The notes below the pieces were generated by a model. It had not been told where the DNA came from. It saw nothing but the letters and a program-made list of their open reading frames with translations, and searched no databases. A DNA stretch of 64,000 nucleotides from Shimia_B sp039815465 (GTDB lineage: Bacteria; Pseudomonadota; Alphaproteobacteria; Rhodobacterales; Rhodobacteraceae). Location of the stretch: contig JBCBZG010000023.1 of NCBI GenBank assembly GCA_039815465.1, forward strand, positions 1 to 64,000, read 5' to 3'. Each line of letters starts with the position of its first letter. Positions within the stretch are counted from its first letter, which is position 1. The translations under genes were made by a program, and so were the position numbers. Below are positions 39,971 through 50,671 of the stretch, one piece after another.

Positions 39971-41013
39971 TGTTTTTCGCCTCGGATAATACCGGCCCGA
40001 CGCATCCGGCCGTCTTGCAAGCGGTGATCGAGGCCTCCGACGGCTACGCCCTGCCCTATGGCAACGACCCCTGGGCGGCCCGGGCGCAGGCGCTGGTGCG
40101 AGAGGTGTTCGAGGCGCCGGACGCCTCCGTCCATTTGGCGATCACGGGCACGGGCGCAAATTCGATGATCATGGGCGCCATGGCGCCGCCCTGGTCTGCG
40201 ATTTTCTGCCACGAGATGGCGCATATCCTGATCGATGAGGCCAACGGCCCGCAAATGTATTCCGGCGGCGCGAGCTTTGCACCGGTCCCAGGCGCAGGCG
40301 GCAAGATGTCGGCGGACGGGCTCCGCGCCATACTCGACCGCTATGCGCCCGGCGACGTCCACACGCCAGCGCGCGGCCCGATCAGCCTGACCAACATCAC
40401 CGAGGCCGGGACAGCCTACAGCCTAAGCGAAATCGAGGAGATCGCGGCCCTGGGCGCAAAGGCCGGGCTGGCGGTCCACCTGGACGGCGCGCGGTTTTCG
40501 AACGCCTGCGCCGCACTTGGCTGCACAGCGGCAGAGCTGACGTGGAAATCTGGCGTCACCGCGGCGACCTTTGGCGGCACCAAGAACGGCTGCATGAGCG
40601 TTGAGGCTGCCGTGTTCTTCGACCCCGCCTATGACGCGGCGTTCCTGCGCAACCGGATGCGGGGCGGGCATCTGTTGTCCAAACACCGCATCCTGAGCGC
40701 ACAGATGGTGGCCTACCTGACGGACGGGCTGTGGCTGACGCTCGGCGCGCAGGCGAACGCGGCGGGGCGCTACCTCGCCGATGGGATCCGCGCTCATGTG
40801 GAGTTCGTGGATGAGCCCGCCGGGAACCTGATGTTCGTACGCTTTCCCCGCGCGCTTCACCGCAAGCTTCACGCGGCGGGAGCGCAATTCAACAGCTTTG
40901 CGGATGTCGGCACCGGGCCCGATGACGAACCGATTGTCGCCCGCTTTGTCTGCGACTGGTCGGCCACGCCTGAAAACACGGACCGTTTCGTGGACCTGCT
41001 CAAGGCTGGATAA
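39970..41013 (+). CDS. Low-specificity L-threonine aldolase-like enzyme
   Basis: 347 residues, fold type I PLP enzyme. FFASDNTGPTHPAVLQAV starts the protein, HLDGARFSNACAAL holds the PLP aspartate, and the Schiff-base lysine is in FGGTKNGCMS. It cleaves L-threonine or related beta-hydroxy amino acids to glycine and an aldehyde. The start at 39970 shares a base with the ycgN stop (TGATG). The last 14 bases overlap the end of the convergent hydrolase gene. Confidence 0.92.
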   Translation: MFFASDNTGPTHPAVLQAVIEASDGYALPYGNDPWAARAQALVREVFEAPDASVHLAITGTGANSMIMGAMAPPWSAIFCHEMAHILIDEANGPQMYSGGASFAPVPGAGGKMSADGLRAILDRYAPGDVHTPARGPISLTNITEAGTAYSLSEIEEIAALGAKAGLAVHLDGARFSNACAALGCTAAELTWKSGVTAATFGGTKNGCMSVEAAVFFDPAYDAAFLRNRMRGGHLLSKHRILSAQMVAYLTDGLWLTLGAQANAAGRYLADGIRAHVEFVDEPAGNLMFVRFPRALHRKLHAAGAQFNSFADVGTGPDDEPIVARFVCDWSATPENTDRFVDLLKAG

Positions 41014-41752
41014 GCCGCGCGAGCTCATCCGTGTGGGTCATAGGCGACATGTGTCCCGCGCCCTCGATCACATGCTCCACCGCGCCGGGGATCAGGCGCA
41101 TCAGCACCGCGTGGATCGCGGCCACGGACGCATCGCTGTCGCTCCCACGGAGGAGCGTCACGGGACAGCCCAGCGCGCCAAGCCGCCCGGGCGCAAACAC
41201 ACCGCCGGTATCGGCGTCGATCCCCTGCCCCTGCGCGATGATGAGCGGCATCTGCCGCGCGAGCGCGTCCTTGAACCGTGCGGGCAGCGTGGCCCACGGC
41301 GCCCCTCCCCACATGGCCGTAAACCGTGCCGCCATCTGGTGAAAATCCCCGCCCTCATAGGCATCAAGGATCGGCTGAAACCGCGCCTGGTAGGCCGCAT
41401 AGGCGGGCGCGTCGTGAACCCGGAGCGCCGCGAAATAGACCGGCTCCACCAGGACGAGCCGCGTGACCCGCTCCGGGTGGTCCAGCGCAAAGCGCAACGC
41501 CACCGTCCCGCCAAAGGAATGCCCGAGGACTGGCCCCGGCGCGTCACGCATCGCTGCAGCCCAGGCGACGGCCTGGGCCTGATAATCCTGGCACGCGTCC
41601 CAGGGCGGGCTTTTGCCATGGCCCGGCAGGTCAAAGCCTACCGCGCCGCCCGGCAACCGTTCCGCCAGGGGCGACAACACCCCCGCATGCGCGAGTGCGC
41701 AGTGGATCAGCAGATACGCGCCGTCGCCCCAAACCCGGGCGTGGGGCCTCAC
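41000..41752 (-). CDS. Alpha/beta hydrolase
   Basis: 250 residues. LIHCALAHAGVLSPLAERL gives the oxyanion strand, FDLPGHGKSPPW the loop, and the nucleophile is in LGHSFGGTVALRF. The acid is probably in LLRGSDSDASV and the histidine in EGAGHMSPMTHTDE. Substrate unknown. It starts 4 bases inside the end of the upstream isomerase gene, so the two are co-transcribed and may serve in aromatic or fatty-acid side routes. Confidence 0.86.
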   Translation of the reverse strand: MRPHARVWGDGAYLLIHCALAHAGVLSPLAERLPGGAVGFDLPGHGKSPPWDACQDYQAQAVAWAAAMRDAPGPVLGHSFGGTVALRFALDHPERVTRLVLVEPVYFAALRVHDAPAYAAYQARFQPILDAYEGGDFHQMAARFTAMWGGAPWATLPARFKDALARQMPLIIAQGQGIDADTGGVFAPGRLGALGCPVTLLRGSDSDASVAAIHAVLMRLIPGAVEHVIEGAGHMSPMTHTDELARLIQP

Positions 41753-42345
41753 AGCTCTCCCGCGAGGTGGAGGTCGAGGTCCGCGATCCGGTCCTGCCCC
41801 CAGAACCGCACGTCGCCATCGGTGATGTAGAACGGCGCGCCAAAGGCCCCCGCGCTCACCGCGTCTTCGAGGTTTTGGGCATAGGCTTCCGCCCCCGCGA
41901 GCAGCCCGCTATCGGCCAAAGCCGGGTCAAAGCCCGCCCGCTCCAGGCATGCGCGGATCACGTCATCCTGCGCGATGTCCTTGTCCTCCGCCCAGCAGGC
42001 GCGGGTGAAGGACGCTACAAGCGTCCCCAGATCCCCACCAGCTTGAACCGCTGCGATAAACGCGTAGGAGGACGGCGCGGGGTTTGTGGGCCAATGGGCA
42101 GGCTTCAGATTGAACGGCATTCCAAGCTTTTTGGCCTGGCGCACCAGCTCCTGCGCGCGCATCTCCTGCCGGGAGGGATGGCGATCCTTGGGCGGTGTGC
42201 CGCCCGTGCGCCCAAAGAGCGCGACGATGTCGAGCGGCTTGTAAGTGATGGTGGCGCCATGCTTTTCTGCCACCGCCTCCATCCGCGTTCCGGCGAGATA
42301 GGTGTAGGGGGAGATCGTCGAAAAATAGTAGTCGATATGGGCCAT
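41749..42345 (-). CDS. 2-hydroxychromene-2-carboxylate isomerase (DsbA/GST-kappa-like)
   Basis: 198 residues from the ATG at 42345. MAHIDYYFSTISPYTYLAGT holds the catalytic serine of this thioredoxin-fold family; PLDIVALFGRTGG and AGAFGAPFYITDGDVRFWGQ are typical of HCCA isomerases, which use glutathione in naphthalene degradation. Most genomes have a homologue without that pathway, so the true substrate is open. The frame extends to 42471 but the added part has no homology. Confidence 0.9.
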   Translation of the reverse strand: MAHIDYYFSTISPYTYLAGTRMEAVAEKHGATITYKPLDIVALFGRTGGTPPKDRHPSRQEMRAQELVRQAKKLGMPFNLKPAHWPTNPAPSSYAFIAAVQAGGDLGTLVASFTRACWAEDKDIAQDDVIRACLERAGFDPALADSGLLAGAEAYAQNLEDAVSAGAFGAPFYITDGDVRFWGQDRIADLDLHLAGEL

Positions 42346-42461
42346 GGTCCGTCCTTTTGTTGGCCGCAAGGGTAGCTGCGTGCTAGGGCGTGTCAACGGC
42401 GCGACTCGGGGGATTGGGTCCGCGCTGCGTAGGTGTATTGCAGCCAATCGGGGACACACGC

Positions 42462-43478
42462 ATGCCAACATCCGCCGAGCTCAAGCTTATTTCCGGGAAT
42501 GCCAATATGGCGCTGGCCAAAAAGGTCACGCGCCGCGTTGGCATGAGCCGGGGCCAACAGATGAAGCTCGTGGATGCCCGCGTCGAACGCTTCAACGATG
42601 GTGAGATTTTCGTGGAGGTGTTCGAAAATGTCCGGGGGGAGGACATGTTCATCATCCAGCCCACGTCGCGCCCGGCCAATGACAACCTGATGGAGCTCTT
42701 GATCATCTCCGACGCGCTCAAACGGTCGTCAGCGCAGCGGATCACGGCTGTGATCCCCTATTTCGGCTACGCCCGCCAGGACCGCCGCACCAAGGCCAGG
42801 ACGCCGATTTCTGCAAAACTCGTGGCGAATATGATGGTCGAGGCAGGCATCGAGCGGATCCTGACCATGGACCTCCACGCGGCGCAGATCCAAGGGTTCT
42901 TTGATATCCCGGTCGACAACCTCTACGCCTCTCCGATCTTCGCGCTCGATATCCGCGATAACTTCGAGGACCTGTCGAACATCATGGTGGTGAGCCCAGA
43001 CGTGGGCGGCGTGGGCCGCGCGCGGGAGCTTGCCCAGCGGATCGGCGCGCCGCTGTCTATCGTCGACAAACGGCGCGAAAAGCCCGGCGAGATTGCCGAG
43101 ATGACCGTGATCGGTGATGTGACGGGCAAGACCTGCATCATCGTCGATGACATCGTCGACACCGCGGGCACGCTTTGCAAAGCCGCGGAGGTGCTGATGG
43201 ATCACGGCGCCACCGAGGTGCACGCCTATATCTCCCACGGGGTGCTGTCGGGCCCTGCTGTGGAGCGGATTTCGAAATCCGTTATGAAGACGCTCGTCGT
43301 CACGGACACGATCGAGCCGACGGCGGCGGTCGCCGCGAGCAAGAACATCCGCACCGTTCCCACCGCACCGATGTTTGCACAGGCGATCATGAATATCTGG
43401 AACGGGACGTCGGTGTCATCGCTCTTTGACCCTGAAACGCTCGGGCCGATTTACGAAGGTCTCTACACCTGGGACTGA
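42462..43478 (+). CDS. prs: Ribose-phosphate pyrophosphokinase
   Basis: Prs makes PRPP from ribose 5-phosphate and ATP, feeding nucleotide, histidine and tryptophan synthesis. It has 338 residues, about 20 more than the E. coli enzyme, as is usual in alphaproteobacteria. DLHAAQIQGFFDIPVDNL is the signature, FGYARQDRRTKARTPIS binds ATP, and CIIVDDIVDTAGTL is the PRPP loop. The ATG at 42462 aligns with the family. The H-type lectin gene ends 13 bases from its stop on the other strand. Confidence 0.97.
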   Translation: MPTSAELKLISGNANMALAKKVTRRVGMSRGQQMKLVDARVERFNDGEIFVEVFENVRGEDMFIIQPTSRPANDNLMELLIISDALKRSSAQRITAVIPYFGYARQDRRTKARTPISAKLVANMMVEAGIERILTMDLHAAQIQGFFDIPVDNLYASPIFALDIRDNFEDLSNIMVVSPDVGGVGRARELAQRIGAPLSIVDKRREKPGEIAEMTVIGDVTGKTCIIVDDIVDTAGTLCKAAEVLMDHGATEVHAYISHGVLSGPAVERISKSVMKTLVVTDTIEPTAAVAASKNIRTVPTAPMFAQAIMNIWNGTSVSSLFDPETLGPIYEGLYTWD

Positions 43479-43491
43479 CGTGGGTGGGGGC

Positions 43492-43842
43492 CTAGTACAG
43501 GTCCCACTCGTCGCCATGGCGCAGCTCGCCGATGGCCAACCAGGAGGCCCGCACGCGCGCGACGCGGGTGTCGCCCCAGGTGCGGAACACCAGCACGCAG
43601 CCTGTCTCCGAAATCTGTTCCGCGCTGACATCCATGCGGGGGTTTGACTCGCTGTCCATGTCCCACATCGTCAGCGCAACCTGCACATTGGGCGGCGTCT
43701 TGTAGGCATCCGAAAACGCAACGGCCTGGCGCACGACGCGCGGCCCCGTGCCCGACCACATGGGGCCGTCGGTTTCAAAATCCGAAAATAGGATCACGTC
43801 GCCCTGATCGACGCCAATCAAGTGATTTCGGAGACGTTTCAT
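43492..43842 (-). CDS. H-type lectin domain protein
   Basis: 116 residues: VILFSDFETDGPMWSGTGPR, VQVALTMWDMDSESNPRMDV and FRTWGDTRVARVRASWLAIG. These are the strands of the six-stranded H-type lectin domain, best known from snail agglutinin and discoidin and used there to bind N-acetylgalactosamine. No signal peptide is visible, so it probably stays in the cytosol. It lies 116 bases beyond atpC on the same strand, past a hairpin. Its role in bacteria is not known. Confidence 0.82.
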   Translation of the reverse strand: MKRLRNHLIGVDQGDVILFSDFETDGPMWSGTGPRVVRQAVAFSDAYKTPPNVQVALTMWDMDSESNPRMDVSAEQISETGCVLVFRTWGDTRVARVRASWLAIGELRHGDEWDLY

Positions 43843-43909
43843 CGAGATTCGAACCCTTTTCGACAGGGTTTATCGCTCTGCGCTTGGATGCAAGTCTGCC
43901 GGAACGAAA

Positions 43910-43930
43910 TTGGGCCCCAGTGGGGCCCAA
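43910..43930 (-). terminator. Palindromic hairpin after atpC
   Basis: TTGGGCCCCAG pairs with TGGGGCCCAA (43910-43930) in a near-perfect palindrome, 28 bases past the atpC stop. Read on the minus strand it is followed by TTTCG. It probably ends the atp transcript. Confidence 0.6.
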
Positions 43931-43957
43931 GCGACGGCAACGCGCGCAAGGCGCAGC

Positions 43958-44344
43958 TTAGAGCGCGTCGCGCAGGGCCTCGTAATCGGCCACAAGCTTA
44001 TCGGCGCTGTCCTTGGCGTCGCCCGCAGCGGCCGATGCGGCCTCCTGCGCGTCGGCGATGAGGCCAGCGATCACGTCTGCGGTCACTTCGCTGAGCGGCA
44101 TGGCGCGTTCGGCCAAAACCGATGCCCCCGCGGGGGAGATTTCGGCGAACCCGCCCGTCACCGCAAATTCCTGCGCCCCGTTCGCACCCACCGCACGCAG
44201 CACACCAGGCCGCAGCGTCGTGATGACGGGAGAATGGTCAGGCATGGCCGTCATATCGCCATCGGCACCGGGGATCTGAACTTCGCTCGCCTCAAAGGAG
44301 GCAAGCCGCCGCTCTGGGCTCACAAGATCGAATTGAAACGCCAT
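43958..44344 (-). CDS. atpC: F1 ATP synthase subunit epsilon
   Basis: 128 residues. MAFQFDLVSPERRLASFEAS, EVQIPGADGDMTAMPDHSPV and EFAVTGGFAEISPAGASVLA form the beta-sandwich of epsilon; a helical C-terminal part follows. It is part of the central stalk and can brake ATP hydrolysis. It ends the operon, 90 bases after atpD. Confidence 0.96.
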   Translation of the reverse strand: MAFQFDLVSPERRLASFEASEVQIPGADGDMTAMPDHSPVITTLRPGVLRAVGANGAQEFAVTGGFAEISPAGASVLAERAMPLSEVTADVIAGLIADAQEAASAAAGDAKDSADKLVADYEALRDAL

Positions 44345-44434
44345 CGTATCTTCCCTTTGCAGCCCCGAACCGCGATCCGGGGCCTCTTGATTGAGTGTGG
44401 GGTCCCGGGTCAGCCCCGGGACCACGCATCGGCC

Positions 44435-45862
<1,428 letters not shown>

Positions 45863-45936
45863 CACACGTTCCTCAGTGTTACGGATTTTACGCAGGGTGG
45901 GCGCATTCGACGCCCGCTGGGTAGATTCCTTGGGTC

Positions 45937-46686
45937 TCAGACGAGATCGTACCAGCCGCCACCGAATTGCACGGGTCCGGTCGTGCAATACATCAGGCGT
46001 CCTGGATAGATCTTTGAATATTTCTGGGCAAATGCCCGGCGGCACTGCCGAAAGGGCGGGCCACGGCGCGACTCACCATGATGTTTCAGATGAAAATCAA
46101 TGGCATAAGCCGTCCCACCCGCAAGCTCGGCGGAAAAACACAGATCGGCGCCGTAATAGTGAAACCCGCTGAGGTCATAGGACCCAAACACCGGGCGATC
46201 GCGGCGCACGACCAAAAAACACTCATCAAGCGACTCGACACGGCCCGGATGCACGCCCTTCAGGCGGTCATTCCCGTACCCGTCGGAGATATGCAGGATC
46301 TGGCGGCGGCTTTCGCCGTTATCCACCCGCCATGCAGCCCCCGCCACACCAGCCACAAGCCAGCGTGGATCGTGCTCTTCGAGTTCGCGGAGCCGCGCAA
46401 CCAAGTCATCAAAGCCATCGCCGATTAGCTCGACGTCCTCATGGCAGTAAATGATGTACTCGCCCGAGCACTCCGTATGCATGCGCTTGTGCCAATTATA
46501 CCCGTCGAACTGGTTTACCTCGCGGTTATCAGCCGCAAAGAATTCCGAGTTCGCCGTCGTGAAGCCGAACTTTTCGAACGACTCAAGGAGCACGTCGTAT
46601 CGGTCCACGTCACGGACGAGCGAGCACACGGAAAAGGTGACCGCGTGCTCGTGCGTCGCTTGGATATATTTGGTCGGCGCCGCCAA
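45937..46686 (-). CDS. Glycosyltransferase-like protein encoded between atpG and atpD
   Basis: 249 residues. The start is probably the TTG at 46686, one base past the atpG stop; no closer ATG exists. FSVCSLVRDVDRYDVLLESF, FFAADNREVNQFDGYN, EYIIYCHEDVELIGDGF and GFHYYGADLCFSAELAGGTA followed by HLKHHGES fit a GT-A, family 2-like glycosyltransferase, with HEDVEL in place of a DxD motif. No signal peptide. I recall an extra gene at this place in Rhodobacter-type atp operons (gene X of Rhodopseudomonas blastica). Its link to ATP synthase is unknown. Confidence 0.75.
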   Translation of the reverse strand: MAAPTKYIQATHEHAVTFSVCSLVRDVDRYDVLLESFEKFGFTTANSEFFAADNREVNQFDGYNWHKRMHTECSGEYIIYCHEDVELIGDGFDDLVARLRELEEHDPRWLVAGVAGAAWRVDNGESRRQILHISDGYGNDRLKGVHPGRVESLDECFLVVRRDRPVFGSYDLSGFHYYGADLCFSAELAGGTAYAIDFHLKHHGESRRGPPFRQCRRAFAQKYSKIYPGRLMYCTTGPVQFGGGWYDLV

Positions 46687-46687
46687 G

Positions 46688-47560
46688 CTAGAGCGCCTCC
46701 GCCCCGGAGATGATCTCGATCAACTCGTTGGTGATCACAGCCTGGCGGGAGCGGTTATACTCGATCGTCAGACGGTCGATCATGTCGCCCGCGTTGCGCG
46801 TCGCGTTGTCCATGGCGGACATCCGCGCGCCCTGCTCAGACGCCGCGTTTTCCAGCAGCGCCGCAAAGATCTGCGTCGCCACACCACGCGGCAGCAGGTC
46901 CGCCAGGATCGCCTCCTCGGACGGCTCGTAGTCGTAGAGCGTCCCTTCGGCGTCGCCATCGGCCTCGTAGGCCGCCGGGATGATCTGCTGCGCCGTCGGG
47001 GTCTGCGAAATCACAGACTCAAACTGGCTGTAGAAGATCGTCGCGACGTCGAACTCGCCCGTGTCGAACCGGCTCAGCACGTCTTGCGCAATGCCAGCGG
47101 CATCCTTGTAGCCCAGGCGCTTGACGTCGCTCAGGTCCACATGGCCGATGAAGTGATCGCCCAGCTCGCGTTTGATCGCATCACGGCCTTTCTTGCCAAC
47201 GGTCAGAATTTTGACCGTCTTGCCCGCCGCGATCAGCTCCTGCGCTTTGATACGCGCGAGCTTGGAAATCGACGAGTTAAAGCCGCCGCACAGACCACGC
47301 TCTGCGGTCATCACGACGAGAAGTTGAACGTCATCCTTACCCGTGCCGCGCAGAAGCAGCGGCGCCGAGTCAGAGCCACCCACCGATGCCGCGAGCCCAC
47401 CCATCACGGCATTGAACCGTTCTGTGTAAGGGCGCGAGGCCTCGGCCGCATCCTGTGCCCGCCGCAGTTTCGCGGCGGCCACCATCTGCATGGCCTTGGT
47501 GATCTTCCGGGTCGATTTGACCGAGTCGATCCTGTTTTTGAGGTCCTTAAGGTTTGGCAT
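46688..47560 (-). CDS. atpG: F1 ATP synthase subunit gamma
   Basis: 290 residues. MPNLKDLKNRIDSVKSTRKI and TKAMQMVAAAKLRRAQDAAE form the N-terminal rotor helix, and the C-terminal signature is SAMDNATRNAGDMIDRLTIE followed by YNRSRQAVITNELIEIISGA. It is the rotating shaft. It starts 9 bases after atpA. Confidence 0.97.
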   Translation of the reverse strand: MPNLKDLKNRIDSVKSTRKITKAMQMVAAAKLRRAQDAAEASRPYTERFNAVMGGLAASVGGSDSAPLLLRGTGKDDVQLLVVMTAERGLCGGFNSSISKLARIKAQELIAAGKTVKILTVGKKGRDAIKRELGDHFIGHVDLSDVKRLGYKDAAGIAQDVLSRFDTGEFDVATIFYSQFESVISQTPTAQQIIPAAYEADGDAEGTLYDYEPSEEAILADLLPRGVATQIFAALLENAASEQGARMSAMDNATRNAGDMIDRLTIEYNRSRQAVITNELIEIISGAEAL

Positions 47561-47569
47561 GTCTGCCCC

Positions 47570-49105
47570 TTATGCGAAGGACGCGGCGTAGTCGTCGAGG
47601 ACTGCTTTGATCTTGTCCGCTTCGGCGCCTTTGATCTTGGGATCATTGGCTGTGATGTGGTCGAGCAAGTCTTTGCCCTTGCCGCGCAGGTGGCTGATCA
47701 GCCCCTGTTCGAACCGGCCCACGTCACCCACGGCGAGATCGTCGAGGTAGCCGTTGGTGCCTGCAAAGATCACGCACACGATTTCCGCGTTCGTCAGCGG
47801 CGAATACTGCGGCTGCTTGAGCAGTTCCGTCAGGCGCGCACCACGGTTCAGAAGCTTTTGCGTTGCCGCGTCGAGGTCAGAGCCAAACTGCGCGAACGCT
47901 GCCATCTCGCGGTACTGCGCGAGTTCGAGCTTCATGGAGCCCGCAACCGACTTCATCGCGTTCGTCTGAGCCGAGGAGCCCACACGAGACACCGAAAGAC
48001 CCGTGTTCACAGCAGGGCGGATACCCTGGAAGAATAGTTCCGTCTCAAGGAAGATCTGACCGTCAGTGATCGAAATCACGTTCGTCGGAATAAAGGCGGA
48101 GATGTCGCCCGCCTGCGTTTCGATGATCGGCAGCGCCGTCAGCGACCCTGCGCCGTTGTCTTCGTTCAGCTTGGCCGAACGCTCGAGCAGACGCGAGTGA
48201 AGGTAGAAAACGTCACCAGGATAGGCTTCGCGTCCGGGCGGACGGCGCAGCAGCAGGGACATCTGGCGGTAGGACACGGCCTGCTTAGACAGGTCATCAT
48301 AAATGATGAGCGCGTGCTTGCCGTTGTCGCGGAAATATTCCGCCATCGCCGTCGCGGCGTATGGTGCAAGGAACTGCATCGGCGCCGGGTCGGATGCGGT
48401 CGCGGCCACAACAATGGTGTATTCGCTGGCGCCCGTTTCTTCGAGCTTGTTCACAAGCTGCGCAACGGTAGAGCGCTTCTGACCCACGGCGACGTAGATG
48501 CAGTAGAGCTTGTCGCTGTCGCTTTCGGCCGCGTCGTTGTAGGATTTTTGATTCAGGATCGTGTCGAGCGCCACGGCGGTTTTACCCGTCTGACGGTCGC
48601 CAATGATGAGCTCGCGCTGGCCACGGCCAACGGGGATCATGGCGTCGATGGCTTTGAGGCCCGTCGCCATCGGCTCGTGCACGGATTTCCGTGGGATGAT
48701 GCCGGGCGCCTTGCTGTCAGCAATGCGGCGCTCGGAGGCCGCAACCGGGCCCTTCCCATCAAGCGGGTTGCCCAGACCGTCTACAACACGACCCAGCAGC
48801 GCCTCGCCCGCGGGCACGTCCACGATGGCGTTCGTCCGCTTGACCGTGTCGCCTTCTTTAATGTCGCGGTCGGAGCCGAAGATCACGCAGCCGACATTGT
48901 CCATTTCCAGGTTCAGAGCCATGCCCTGAATGCCGCCTGGGAATTCGACCATCTCACCGGCCTGGATGTTGTCGAGCCCGTAGACCCGCGCGATCCCGTC
49001 GCCGACGGAAAGCACACGGCCCACCTCAGCAACTTCGGCCTCTTGGCCGAAATTCTTGATCTGGTCCTTCAGGATCGCAGAAATTTCTGCAGCTTGGATC
49101 GCCAT
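47570..49105 (-). CDS. atpA: F1 ATP synthase subunit alpha
   Basis: 511 residues. The Walker A motif is GDRQTGKTAVALDTI, and VGQKRSTVAQLVNKLEE, AMAEYFRDNGKHALIIYDDL and PAVNTGLSVSRVGSSAQTNA are typical. It forms the non-catalytic nucleotide sites of the F1 hexamer. It starts 1 base after the atpH stop. Confidence 0.98.
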   Translation of the reverse strand: MAIQAAEISAILKDQIKNFGQEAEVAEVGRVLSVGDGIARVYGLDNIQAGEMVEFPGGIQGMALNLEMDNVGCVIFGSDRDIKEGDTVKRTNAIVDVPAGEALLGRVVDGLGNPLDGKGPVAASERRIADSKAPGIIPRKSVHEPMATGLKAIDAMIPVGRGQRELIIGDRQTGKTAVALDTILNQKSYNDAAESDSDKLYCIYVAVGQKRSTVAQLVNKLEETGASEYTIVVAATASDPAPMQFLAPYAATAMAEYFRDNGKHALIIYDDLSKQAVSYRQMSLLLRRPPGREAYPGDVFYLHSRLLERSAKLNEDNGAGSLTALPIIETQAGDISAFIPTNVISITDGQIFLETELFFQGIRPAVNTGLSVSRVGSSAQTNAMKSVAGSMKLELAQYREMAAFAQFGSDLDAATQKLLNRGARLTELLKQPQYSPLTNAEIVCVIFAGTNGYLDDLAVGDVGRFEQGLISHLRGKGKDLLDHITANDPKIKGAEADKIKAVLDDYAASFA

Positions 49106-49106
49106 T

Positions 49107-49673
49107 CTATCCGACCTCTTTCATAGTGTTCTGGAGAGCGGCGAGCTTGGACTTGATCGACGTATCGACCATGCGCGAACCCACCTTCACAATCATTCCG
49201 CCAATGAGGCTCTCGTCGACCGAGGCCTCTACGTTCACGTCTTTTCCGACTTGCGCCTTGAGCGCTTTGGCAAGCTTGTCGGCTTGCGTCTTGGTGAGGG
49301 CCTTCGCGGTCACGACGTCTGCCGTCACCTCCCCCTTTTCGTCTGCGATCAGCGCTTTCACAGCCGCCACGAACTGGGGCACCACAAAAAGCCGCCGGTT
49401 CTGCGCCATGAGCGCGAGCGTGTTCTTGAGGATATCGCCAAAGCCCGCCTTGTCGGCGACGGCTGTTGCCGCGCGCCCCATCTCTTCGCGCGTATACACA
49501 GGCGATGAGAAAAAGCCCCGGAGATCGTCCGAGGCATCCATAGCTGCTGCGAGCGCAACAATATCAGTTTCAAGTGCAGGAAGCGATTTAGCCTCTTTGG
49601 CCAATTCAAAGACGGCAGTTGCGTAACGACCCGCAATACCGTTTGAAATCGAAGCTGGTTCGGACACGTCCAC
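49107..49673 (-). CDS. atpH: F1 ATP synthase subunit delta
   Basis: 188 residues. ISNGIAGRYATAVFELAKEA opens the N-terminal helical domain, RLFVVPQFVAAVKALIADEK is central, and DESLIGGMIVKVGSRMVDTS is the C-terminal signature. It links F1 to the peripheral stalk. The start is a GTG at 49673, the best fit to the family length. It is the first gene of the operon; the F0 genes are elsewhere, as usual for this group. Confidence 0.95.
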   Translation of the reverse strand: MDVSEPASISNGIAGRYATAVFELAKEAKSLPALETDIVALAAAMDASDDLRGFFSSPVYTREEMGRAATAVADKAGFGDILKNTLALMAQNRRLFVVPQFVAAVKALIADEKGEVTADVVTAKALTKTQADKLAKALKAQVGKDVNVEASVDESLIGGMIVKVGSRMVDTSIKSKLAALQNTMKEVG

Positions 49674-49970
49674 CCTTTCGATATTTTACGGCGTTGGCGC
49701 CGCTGTTTTGCGCGGAAAGCAAGGGATCAAGCCACCGCTGCCGCAAATTCGGCTGCGATGTAGCAGAGGTGTTCGGGTGCCGCAATGCCCTGCGGCGTTC
49801 CAACACGCACCCCCTGAAACTGCCCGATTTTCCTGGTTCCAGGCGCCTATTTGGTGGGCATATCGGGGCGCCACATCCGGCTCTTCCGGCGATGTGGGGG
49901 GATTGTAGTTAAACGATTCTCAATTTTGGCCGTCAGGATGCGCCGCGCGCGCCGCATAGGGGGCCTCGCA
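49674..49970. other. Spacer upstream of the atp operon
   Basis: 297 bases without a believable gene between atpH and the next minus-strand gene. It should carry the atp promoter. On the minus strand CTGACG and TTTAAC with a 17-base spacer occur near 49905-49935, a weak sigma-70-like pair. Apart from some short self-complementary GC segments nothing else stands out. Confidence 0.35.
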
Positions 49971-50507
49971 CTAATAGGGCGCCACAGCCCAACCGCGCCG
50001 CTCGGGCGCCGGGCGGACGCCTGCAAACTCCGCTTCGATCTCGCGCAGCTCTTGGGCCAGCTCCCGCTCCGCTTGCGGCGACAGGCACGACACGCGCTGT
50101 TCGGGCGTCAGGCGCAGTGGGGTTGCGCGGGGCTTGCGGCCCGCGACCGGAGCCTGGGACACTGCCGCGCGGCGTGCCGGAGCTGTCGGCGTCGCTTTCC
50201 GGGTCACCGGGTGGTCGGCGTGATCCGCGGCAAAGAGGTTCGCGTCATCCCCTTCCACGCGCTTGCCGTCTACATAGGCCTCAAACCAAGTGCACGCGCC
50301 CGCTACAATCCGTTCGGCCATTGCGTTATCGTCGTAGAGATCGGCGCCCACCACCGGCACCACCGTCGTGAGCGCGGTCGTCAGCGACGCATCCTGGTCC
50401 TCACTGATCAGGAGCCGCACGTAGGCGCGATGCTCCCGCGCCCGCGGACCTGGCTCGATCCGCAACACACTCACCTCGACCGGGCGGCGACCACATTCTA
50501 CTGACAC
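49971..50507 (-). CDS. Hypothetical protein upstream of the atp operon
   Basis: 178 residues from a GTG at 50507 that has GGAG 9 bases upstream; the frame reaches a TTG at 50537. The N-terminal half (CGRRPVEVSVLRIEPGPRAR, AYVRLLISEDQDASLTTALT, WFEAYVDGKRVEGDDANLFA) looks like a compact domain, and the C-terminal half is a basic low-complexity linker followed by a helix (RELAQELREIEAEFAGV). No known family recognised, no signal peptide. Confidence 0.6.
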   Translation of the reverse strand: MSVECGRRPVEVSVLRIEPGPRAREHRAYVRLLISEDQDASLTTALTTVVPVVGADLYDDNAMAERIVAGACTWFEAYVDGKRVEGDDANLFAADHADHPVTRKATPTAPARRAAVSQAPVAGRKPRATPLRLTPEQRVSCLSPQAERELAQELREIEAEFAGVRPAPERRGWAVAPY

Positions 50508-50671
50508 GGACGAACTCTCCAGCTTTACGCGACACAACGGATGCGGTGTAGCCGATGCTTTTGGCGTCGATGAAGGGGAAAGAACCCGCGATTGGGCCCG
50601 CAGGTCGCGCGCTTAGGCGGTTTGCGAGCCAGTGTTGCAGCTAAGGCTCAGATCGCCCGATGCCACGCCCC

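Noticed and set aside
43840..43862. A GGTTCGAATC-like string on the minus strand that resembles a tRNA T-loop
   Set aside because: The flanking bases do not form the 5-bp T-stem and there is no acceptor, D or anticodon arm; it overlaps the start of the H-type lectin gene.
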